Origin: Plicaturopsis crispa FD-325 SS-3
Taxonomy: Eukaryota > Basidiomycota > Agaricomycetes > Amylocorticiales > Amylocorticiaceae
Length of the DNA: 64,000 nt
Direction of reading: 5' to 3'
Assembly: GCA_000827205.1 (NCBI GenBank)
Contig: KN832554.1
Coordinates: 3,555,815-3,619,814 of the forward strand
The stretch's first letter is position 1; each line of letters starts with the position of its first letter. Shown one piece after another: positions 56,955-64,000 of this stretch. The translations under genes and the position numbers were made by a program. The notes beneath the pieces were generated by a model. That model ran no database searches and was not told where the DNA came from. It saw only the letters and a list, made by a program, of their open reading frames with translations.

Positions 56955-57966
56955 GCGGTGGCGAATGTTTTCCGAATTCCGACGCGATTTTCCAGGATTT
57001 TCCTCGCGTCGAGCCAACGTCGAGCCACAGGCTTTTCTTGTTTCTTTACCTCCCTCTCGTCACTGCATATGTTCATCGTCGCGCAGACTTGCGCGTGAGT
57101 TTGTCCCGTTTCGTGATTTCAACGCTATGCCTTGAAATTCGGACGGACTGAGTCGATTCGCCTCCCGTGCGATATTACTGGTGAGTCTGGCGGTCCTTCA
57201 TTCGTCTTTCTTTTCAAGAAATCGTCGACGGCATGATGAAGACATACCTGGCACAATGCCTCTAAGCGCGGGGAGTTTTACTCCAGTTCCTCCTTCGTCT
57301 AGCAGTGTTGACTCGTTTTGAGGATGCCTGCAACGGGCGCAGGAGGAACGCCACCGTCGCCATGAAGGTCCTAAATTGTTATAGTTAATTTGACCAATGA
57401 CTTTTTCTTTACTGTGCATTGACACTGTCCCCCTGCCCAGAACTCGTACTGACTCTGCCTTTTCTCTTGCAGATATCTTGTTTCATGCGCAGGCTCCTTA
57501 TTCATTGTCTTCCCTAACTCAAAAACACCTACTTGCCCGAGGAGGGAGATCTAGAGGCTCCGTCGTTTCCCTTCCGAGGCGTTTCCACGCACATGTATTC
57601 TACACCGTACCACCGTTAAATCAAGGCCTGATTCCCCAATACACCTTGTCTCGATTCTCAGCTGAGTTAGTGGTGGTTTGACAAGGACTATTATCACTCG
57701 GTATCGTCGTGCAGCCAAGCACAGGCACACCCCTGCACACCCTGAGGCCTGAGGCCTGAGCTGGCACGCGTACCTGCACTACGCCGTCCAATCTCACGTC
57801 GAGTGCGCAAGCGTAGCCGTGCCCAGCTGCCGTTCCTGCGTCCTTCTGGGCCTCGACTTAGCCGAGAAAAAGAGGAGCCGGTAGATACCGGCAACGACGG
57901 CGGAACGGGCCGGAGATTTCATGCGGGGCGAGGAAAAGGGGAAATGACTTGAGCTGTAGCGCGTGT

Positions 57967-57971
57967 TATAA
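57967..57971 (+). promoter_or_regulatory. TATA box for the His/Gln-rich gene
   Basis: TATAA about 145 bases before the ATG at 58112, with a pyrimidine-rich stretch between. Confidence 0.5.
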
Positions 57972-58111
57972 TCTCTCTCTTAACGGCCCTTTGTCTTTCT
58001 CTACCTGACCACTATCGTCGCTCTTTCCTCCGGCATTTTCGCCGCACTTCGCCTCTGTATCATCTGAGATACGACGTCTGGAGGGTCAATTGCACTTAAA
58101 ACACTGCAGCG

Positions 58112-58826
58112 ATGAGCATTTCTGTGGAAGACCTCGTCGCATCTCTCTCCTCAAACCACATCGGCCAAGAGGCGCTCGATCTCGCAGCTCTCCAGGTACG
58201 TATCTACTCCAGTCAGTCTTAGCAGGTATACTCATCGGTTCCATATACAGGCCCAGCTTGCGCAGACACTCTTCGCGCAGCCATCATCGTCCGCCCAGCA
58301 ACAGCAGCCGTGCAACACACCCACCGCCACCAGTAGCTTCGCCTACTCCCCGATCTGCGACTCGCGCAGACGCAATTCGAGCGTATCTTCCCAGCGGCCC
58401 AGTATTTTGAATGAGGAGATCGAAGACGAGCGCATGGTAGAGGATATTCTCACACCAACCCCCTCTTCGCCCTCGAACTATCATCCACACCACCACCACC
58501 ACTCCCATCATCATCACCACCAGTTTGGTGGACACGACACATATTCGAGCTTTGCGAGCACGGACCCCTTTTTTATCGCGCAACTGCAGGCCGATAAGGA
58601 GCGGCAGGCGCAGGCGCAGAACTTTTTTGCACAGGCGGGGAAGCCGGCGCATGGGTCTCCTTTTATGCAGCAGCAGCAATCGCAGACGCAGGGAAGGCAG
58701 ATGTCGGAGGATTATCAACGCTGGGACGCGCATGCGCCTTTCGATCAGTGGACTGGGCATGCGCCAGAGGTGGCGGCGTACAACCACGTCGCGGCGCACG
58801 CGATGTTTGGCGCTTTCGAAGGATGA
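58112..58826 (+). CDS. Small His/Gln-rich protein of unknown function
   Basis: Two exons, 58112-58195 and 58251-58826, with a 55-nt intron, giving about 220 residues. The N-terminus MSISVEDLVASLSSNHIG then QEALDLAALQAQLAQTLF looks like a conserved amphipathic helix pair. Ser-rich sequence with NSSVSSQRPSILNEE, an acidic patch, and a histidine run (HPHHHHHSHHHHHQF, 58488-58525) follow. The C-terminal half is Gln/Ala-rich and ends AHAMFGAFEG. The splice joint and codon use support a real gene. A metal-binding or low-complexity interaction role could be guessed from the histidines, but nothing establishes it. Confidence 0.65.
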
Positions 58827-60173
58827 GAGCCGCGCTACAGCTCGATGGTCAGACGCCTCCATCCCTACCTTTCCCCATGCATATTCCGTCTCTTGGCCAT
58901 CCGAGATTCAGCATCGCCCAGCGTTCCAGCACGCCCTTTCCAGACCGCCTCCTGCATCATCCACCACGATTACGATAACGACCGCTCGAATAGCATCATC
59001 ATCCGGGGGCCTACCAAGATTGGGCTTCTCTTCCCCTGTGCCTCGACATTCATGCGTTCGCCGCTTGACTCGGCCCGAGGTTAGGCCTGACGCGCGCCAG
59101 CGAAACCACGCCTCGTGTGTGTACCGTGACATTTTCCCCGCTACGGACTCCCTTTACGATCTCCACAACTTCGCTTTGCCTGTGTCTTCCGTCCAGGATA
59201 CTTTCCCCAGAACACATTTGAACCCGTACGCCGCCATTTTTCGTCATGCCCCGTTGTGATTCCCACCCCTCAATATTTATCTCTGTTCACGATTTTACTC
59301 TTACTTATTGTGCACCGTACGTGTACCAGCTCTACTGTCTACTGTTCTCCAGTCTGTCACTGTTTCGAACTCTGGTTAATTACTTGTTACCGACAATCAT
59401 GATAATCATCTCCGCACCCCCCACGGGCGACTCCGTTGTATTTTCAGATCTCCAGAGCTCAAGGGCGCCCATGTTTCTGCTAGTACCTTCGCATATCTCT
59501 CACTTCCCCGCAGCGTCCGATGTTGTCGAGGATAGGCCTCCATTCTACATACTTAGGCGCTCAGAATCATAGATAACAGGCCTCGAGGCTCTGATCAAAA
59601 GTGTGACCCCCTATCTATAGCACAATCTACGCGAGTACTTTTTCGTCCAGGCGGAGATAAAAAGAGATGTGCGTGTATGTTCCAAAGGCAGTTCACGATC
59701 ATGAGTGAACTCCGCAAGTAGGCAACGCTGCAGTGCTGGATCGTCATGTGCAGTAACCCTGATTTTGTCTCAGTCTTGTCTCAGCATTTTCTGGACCCGT
59801 CTTATTGTTATGGGTCCCAGTGGGCGCGCGTATATTTTACACCATCAGAATCTCCTCAGGCCCTGTGCGACTTCTTGAGCTAGCGTCGCTGTTACATTAC
59901 AAGGGTATTTGGAGGCTTTTGGCGCCCGATCATCGAGTCCACGGTTTGTCCACGGTAGCGACTTACAACGATTGCCTTATTGGGCCGTCCGGTGCTTCTC
60001 TGCCAAAGGAGTCGGACCTTGGACACGTCGCTTTGAGCACGCCCCATTGCGCCACAAGAATTCGATACTGGTCACAGCGGTCAGTTCATGTTTCTTTCCC
60101 GACGAGAAACTACAGGCGTTGTAGCACACTAAATCCAAATCATAGCAGATGATACCGGGCGCATCAGCCTGGT
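58827..60173. other. Gene-poor region before repeat copy B
   Basis: 1.3 kb with no recognised gene. T- and C-rich sequence to about 59420 is likely 3' UTR. Frames up to about 115 codons occur but carry no motif. A near repeat of GTCTCAGTCTTGTCTCAG is at about 59766-59785. Confidence 0.45.
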
Positions 60174-60475
60174 TGTGGGTCCGTAGAGGTCCCTTTATTC
60201 GAACTGTTGTTCTGGGTTTTAATCAGTGCGCAAGTCTGCCGCTTCTCTCTGATCTGCATGTTCGCCCCCCTCGATTTATTGTCTATTATATGGACCGATC
60301 GATATGTCATGAGTCGAGTCAGCCCCGGAGCACCGCTGCATTTGGAAACATCCACAATCGAAGGCACCCTGGCCTGTACAATCGCGCCTTTTACACGAGG
60401 CGAGACAGGTTTGAACAAAGGCCTTTGGCATTCAGGGTCGCACAGCTCGATTTCCCGATTGGTCCACTTGCAGGG

Positions 60476-60482
60476 TATAAAG
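60476..60482 (+). promoter_or_regulatory. TATA box in repeat copy B
   Basis: TATAAAG, at the place matching 41005 in copy A, with a CT-rich stretch downstream. Confidence 0.65.
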
Positions 60483-61637
60483 GACTGCCATCCTCCCCCA
60501 TCTCTCTTGCTCTCAACTCCCATCATCCCCCCATCGCCCGTCCGCCCTATCCACTTGCACTCTCGCGACGACGACTTGGTGCGCGACATTATTTCCTTCT
60601 GCAGTCCTGCCTTACTGACCACACTCTCAACAGGAGGACCTCGCTATCCTGTCAGAGGCTGACACCCAGTCACAGGCTCCGCTCCGCTCCCAGTCTGCAG
60701 TAGGTGTCTACGGCTCCGCCATGACTTAAACCCTCTTGGGCTGCCTTCCTGGCCCGACGGGGCTCGACAGATATGGCCGGTGAACGCGGCGTTTCCCTTC
60801 CCTCGTCCCCGTCTCGCCGGCGCGCTCTTGGGCCCCGGGTGTGTTCGCGCTTGACGTGCGGTCGTCGGATGGACCTCAGGCTTGTGGCTTTCTGTGATGC
60901 CGGCGATGAGACGTCTTGCGCCGGGCCCACGGACTGTCGCGGCCGAGGCATGGAACGTTTGCGGGGTGGGGCTCCGTTATACGGGGCCTCCACCTGACGG
61001 TATAAGTCCTGCGTCCGTGTGGTCTCATGTCCTCTGACGGTGGCACACTCGCCTTCTTCGTATCTTCACCGGTGCGTGTCTTTGTATCAAACCTCGTCCG
61101 TCTCTTACTCTTCATCGCCCAGACCGCCACCGACGACATCTTTATCTCGGTGCGCATGTTTCGAATGTCTTTTGCTAACTGTCTCGGTCTATAGGTCAGC
61201 GGCACTTCGATTTTCTCTAGCGGAGCTCGGTTAGGGTGGGGGTACGTCGCCATCGCTCTTACATCCACACGACGCTGATGACCGCGAGCAGATTATAGAT
61301 GCAAGAAGACGATGAAGACGGGACCTCAAGACTGGACCGGGCGACCTCAAGACCAGGACCGGGACCGGGAGGCGACATCAAGACCGAGGATCAAGACCGA
61401 CGGGACCGGGATTTCTGCAGGCTGCTCTGTAGCCTGGCTCCCCATCTTCGCGGGTGGGGATCAGGCTCGGACCAGCCCCGGGCTGATAGAGCGTCGGCTA
61501 CGGTCAACGTCTCGAGTCACCCATAATCTTTCTTCGCCGACGCGACTCGCTCCGTCCCTAGAGCTGGATCGTCCGGGGTAGATGCTGTGACGTCGACTAT
61601 GACAGAGCGTCCTCCGGTCGGTGCACTCTAGCTAGCC

Positions 61638-61666
61638 GCAAGCGCCATTGTTGCGATGGCGCTTGC
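61638..61666. repeat. Perfect inverted repeat (hairpin) in copy B
   Basis: Ten-base arms GCAAGCGCCA and TGGCGCTTGC with a nine-base loop; arms are identical to those of copy A and the loop differs by one base. Confidence 0.9.
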
Positions 61667-62771
61667 ATTTGTGGTCTCGCAACCCGTTCTCGCTCCCTCA
61701 AGACGAGTGGGGACGGTCCGTTGGCCGATTGGACTTATACGACGACTCCCTGGTACCGCCGCATCTTGACAACGCGTTTCGATACTGGCGACGGCGAGAC
61801 TTCTGCTGGTTGGTCCCGACTACGACTCCTTCTCATCTTTTTTATTCTTCTGGCACGAACGTCTTCTCTGACTATCGATGGCTACTACTCTTACAAGACG
61901 TGAACAGCTCTATGACGCGATACGATCTTCTTCTAATGGGCGCCCTCGTCGTTCCGGTGACTGGTCAATCGATCCTACTGTGTACTGTCTCGAATTTCTC
62001 CTCGACCGCTTTCAAGACGCACTAAGACCTCGCCCAAATATCTCGTCTTGGTCGTCGCTCTGCTCTCTAGCCCTCTGCCTTCTCATCTTTGCTTTCTGTC
62101 ATCATTCTCGTGTCCTTTGCATCTCCGGCCGGCGATCGAGTGTCCTGGCTGATTCGCTATCGTCTCTTGGTCCTGCTGCACTGTTCTGCCCTGGTCTCTG
62201 GTCTATCCTCAAGGCGCAATATGATCTCATCCGAATTACTCGTTGTCTCTGCAACCCTTGGTATCCGTCCCTCTCTTGCTTTGTTCGCTTGTCGTCTCTC
62301 TGTCCTCCTCGTCTGGCGAGTTGCTGCTGGCGCGTCTTCCGGGATCTTCTGGCTTCCAATGTCGTCTGGACTGTGTGCTCGTCTCTGCTTCGTATCTCTA
62401 TCTCTTGTTGTTCTCGGGGATTCGCTTGGTCTTTCTAGCTGTTCTCTACTCATCTGGTTGCCTGGTATCCTCGTACGGCTGTGTCTACTGGTCTCAAAGA
62501 CACCGTACATGCGGTTTCTCTTTCGTCGTATGAGGCCCTCTGCTCGATGTCCTCGTTACCGAACGATCGCAGTCTGGCAGATAGCTTGCAATATCCTTGG
62601 CGTCCAACTTAGCGGCTCTTTTTCAAGCGCTGTCCTACAACTTGTTTCATTGACAGGGACTTTTCCTCCAGCCCATCTCGACGGTCGACCGGTAGGCGTG
62701 CCCCTTCCTCGTCTCCATCACTCGTACTGAATCTGTTCTGTTTCTTTTACAGGTGACTCGTGGGTTGCCCC

Positions 62772-62832
62772 GTAAGTACCTCTTCCACATACTCCTTCCA
62801 TCACAATGCTGACCTCCCTACACTTTCCCCAG
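62772..62832 (+). other. Intron-like 61-nt cassette in copy B
   Basis: GTAAGT start after GCCCC, GCTGACCTCCCTACA branch region and CCCCAG end; same length and order as the cassette at 43420-43480. Confidence 0.5.
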
Positions 62833-63471
62833 TTCCTTCAGATTGTTTCTGTATGAGCGCGTGCAGTAGAGGGCCACTGCCGGCAGTAGATATTATATTG
62901 GAGAATATTATATTGGAGACCTTTGCTGCCTCTGTCTGAATTGATACATGCCAGCGCTATGAATGTGTTTGCGGGATGACCTTTCGATGATGTTAAAACT
63001 TGAGAGCAACTTGAAAGAATGAAAGTTGATCTCAGATTATTATTCGTCGCTGAGTTTGAATTCTCTTTCTCCAAGTTCACGCACCGCTCATCTCAGACTT
63101 TCACTAACTCTCAGCGCTTCAGCCTCCTGCTGAGGTCGCTGAAACCTGCCTTGGTCTGCAACCTCGGGAACAACGCGTCAAAAGTGTATCCCGACCTAAG
63201 TCATAATCCACACTACACGCCAAACGGTGACCTCTTAGCCTTTCAGCGGACGACGCAACTGGTTTCTGTGAGTTCAGATGAACGCGCTCATCACATTTTG
63301 GTAGCATGTAATTGGACCACCAATACCCTTAAAACTTGCATCTGACATATGCATGTCACCATGCCATGCGGCGAATCGGTACTCCTTGTGTTAACGCCCG
63401 TTGTGCTGACCACCAGTATCATGATTATAGGTACTGAAAGGGCTCTAGCCAAATCTATCTCGCTATCCTGA
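62833..63471. other. Promoter region of SWD1
   Basis: No gene supported; a 108-codon plus frame (63019-63345) has no motif. A perfect 15-base tandem duplication ATATTATATTGGAGA is at 62890-62919. Confidence 0.45.
62890..62919. repeat. Perfect 15-bp tandem duplication
   Basis: ATATTATATTGGAGA occurs twice in direct succession just past the right edge of repeat copy B. Confidence 0.9.
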
Positions 63472-64000
63472 ATGTCTGCCGCTATGAATGACTCCTTGAG
63501 TACGTGCCTGCAGTCCCCTTGGTCTACTTTTTGATAGGTTTGCCCTACGGTATCTTACTGTTCGCACAGATCCCTATGCGAACCTAAGCACACCACCCAC
63601 GCGGATACAGTACTCTCTCTCGTCCGGCGCGTCCTTTGCGCGCTTCGACCCCTCTGGGCGTCTTATCGCAGCTGGACGCCCTGACGGCACTGCGATAATA
63701 TGGGATACCGATACCCGTGCGGCTGTACGCTGGCTAGAGGGCCATGTCAAAGGCGTTACATCTGTTGAGTGCGCCCATCCTCGTTCTTACGTAGTCATTT
63801 TTTCCGTCAAATTTTTGCTTTCAAGCAAGTCAACTGCTGATACGGAACAAAGACAGCTGGTCACGGAACTCGCGTTACGTTCTGACCTCGGGAAAGGACT
63901 GGAACGTCATCATCTGGGACCTCGCGAGTGCGTGTGATCCCCCGCAAAGGCATGCCACCGTACGGTTTGACGCACCCGTCGTCTCCGCGTCGTTCCATCC
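63472..64000 (+). CDS. swd1: COMPASS subunit SWD1/RbBP5, N-terminal part (cut by window end)
   Basis: A WD40 protein. The first exon MSAAMNDSL joins, across an intron that starts GTACGT and ends GCACAG, to NPYANLSTPPTRIQYSL. WD repeats follow: FARFDPSGRLIAAGRPDGTA, IIWDTDTRAAVRWLEGHVKG, then SRYVLTSGKDWNVIIWDL and FDAPVVSASFHP at the edge. The M-N-x-x-L/P opening, the D-G-x-x-I-I-W-D first repeat and the V-x-S-x-x-F-H-P ending match RbBP5/Swd1. COMPASS methylates histone H3 lysine 4. Start could be 63472 or the second ATG at 63484. The gene runs off the window. Confidence 0.82.

Larger units (their letters stand above)
56655..58111. other. Gene-poor 1.4 kb with short direct repeats
   Basis: No supported gene. 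AGGCTACC-type direct repeats lie at 56909-56954, a CGTCGAGCCA pair near 57007-57030, and a TGAGGCC pair near 57742-57757. The right part carries the promoter of the next gene: TATAA at 57967-57971, followed by a CT-rich leader of about 140 bases. Confidence 0.5.
60174..62832 (+). repeat. Unclassified dispersed repeat, copy B
   Basis: The second copy of the family described at 40702-43850, in the same orientation. It keeps TGTGGGTCCGTA at the left edge, TATAAAG at 60476-60482, a CT-rich leader, the GGACCTCGCTATCCTGTC block, an ATG-led 45-base frame at 61027-61071 that ends at a GTGCGT donor-like site, the hairpin at 61638-61666, and a 61-nt GTAAGT..CAG cassette at its right end. It lacks the minisatellite of copy A but has a short CAAGACCGG-type simple repeat (61319-61411). 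No enzyme domain and no obvious terminal repeats. Whether it is a mobile element or a duplicated non-coding gene cannot be settled from two copies. Confidence 0.75.

Noticed and set aside
40702-62832. Reading the two repeat copies as an LTR retroelement pair or solo LTRs
   Set aside because: No matching terminal repeats, primer-binding site, target duplication or enzyme domain was seen. Left unclassified.

Overview
This window is nuclear DNA of a filamentous fungus, almost certainly a mushroom-forming basidiomycete (Agaricomycetes; a polypore-type genome is my best guess). The evidence is gene density of about one gene per 2.5 kb, many introns of about 45-75 nt with GT..AG ends and CTAAC/CTGAC branch sites, GC-rich exons with long spurious antisense frames, an F-box gene of the kind expanded in this class, and a complete set of eukaryotic housekeeping genes. 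No bacterial or organellar features are present.

Layout, left to right. 0.6-3.7 kb: a GDP-mannose 3,5-epimerase-like domain fused to two glycosyltransferase-like regions (+). 3.9-8.3 kb: RAD16-type SNF2/RING repair translocase (+). 8.7-11.0 kb: cytochrome b5-acyl-CoA dehydrogenase (+). 11.1-11.9 kb: secreted Cys- and Ser/Thr-rich, probably GPI-anchored protein (-). 12.4-13.9 kb: tRNA adenosine deaminase TAD2 (-), head-to-head with mitochondrial IF-3 (+). 14.0-17.0 kb: large PPR-like mitochondrial protein (-), tail-to-tail with IF-3. 17.4-20.7 kb: nuclear cap-binding protein CBP80 (+). 21.0-22.2 kb: UAA-family nucleotide-sugar transporter (+). 23.1-24.7 kb: PCL/PHO80-type cyclin (+). 25.4-26.6 kb: SH3-domain protein (-). 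28.0-31.3 kb: SS18/SSXT-like SWI/SNF subunit candidate (+). 31.7-34.3 kb: F-box protein (+). 34.9-35.9 kb: ribosomal protein uL2/L8 (+). 36.3-38.2 kb: two lineage-specific unknowns (+). 38.7-40.4 kb: TTI2 (-). 40.7-43.9 kb: repeat copy A. 44.3-44.8 kb: ribosomal protein eS25 (-), divergent from glucosidase II beta (+, 45.0-47.1 kb). 47.4-49.6 kb: FGGY pentulose kinase (+). 50.0-53.2 kb: prolyl oligopeptidase (-). 53.5-54.8 kb: mitochondrial FAD/folate carrier (-). 55.2-56.7 kb: F-box/LRR-like protein (-). 58.1-58.8 kb: small His/Gln-rich unknown (+). 60.2-62.8 kb: repeat copy B. 63.5 kb to the end: start of the COMPASS subunit SWD1/RbBP5 (+), cut by the window edge.

Most of this is ordinary housekeeping sequence. 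Genes are packed head-to-head with short shared promoters (TAD2/IF-3, PPR/CBP80, eS25/glucosidase II beta) and in tight convergent pairs. Several genes share a theme without forming a cluster in the operon sense: sugar nucleotide and glycoprotein handling (epimerase-GT fusion, UAA transporter, glucosidase II beta), mitochondrial gene expression (IF-3, PPR) and chromatin (SSXT-like, SWD1, RAD16).

The most unusual object is the repeat family at 40.7-43.9 and 60.2-62.8 kb. Two diverged same-orientation copies each keep a TATA box, a pyrimidine-rich body, several intron-like intervals of nearly identical length at matching places, and a perfect 10-bp-stem hairpin. No enzyme domain was recognised in either. 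The other notable points are the fused epimerase-double-GT protein, three candidate GC-AG introns, a start-codon-only first exon in eS25 and a possible alternative mitochondrial start in the prolyl oligopeptidase. All calls come from reading the sequence by eye; no database search was run.
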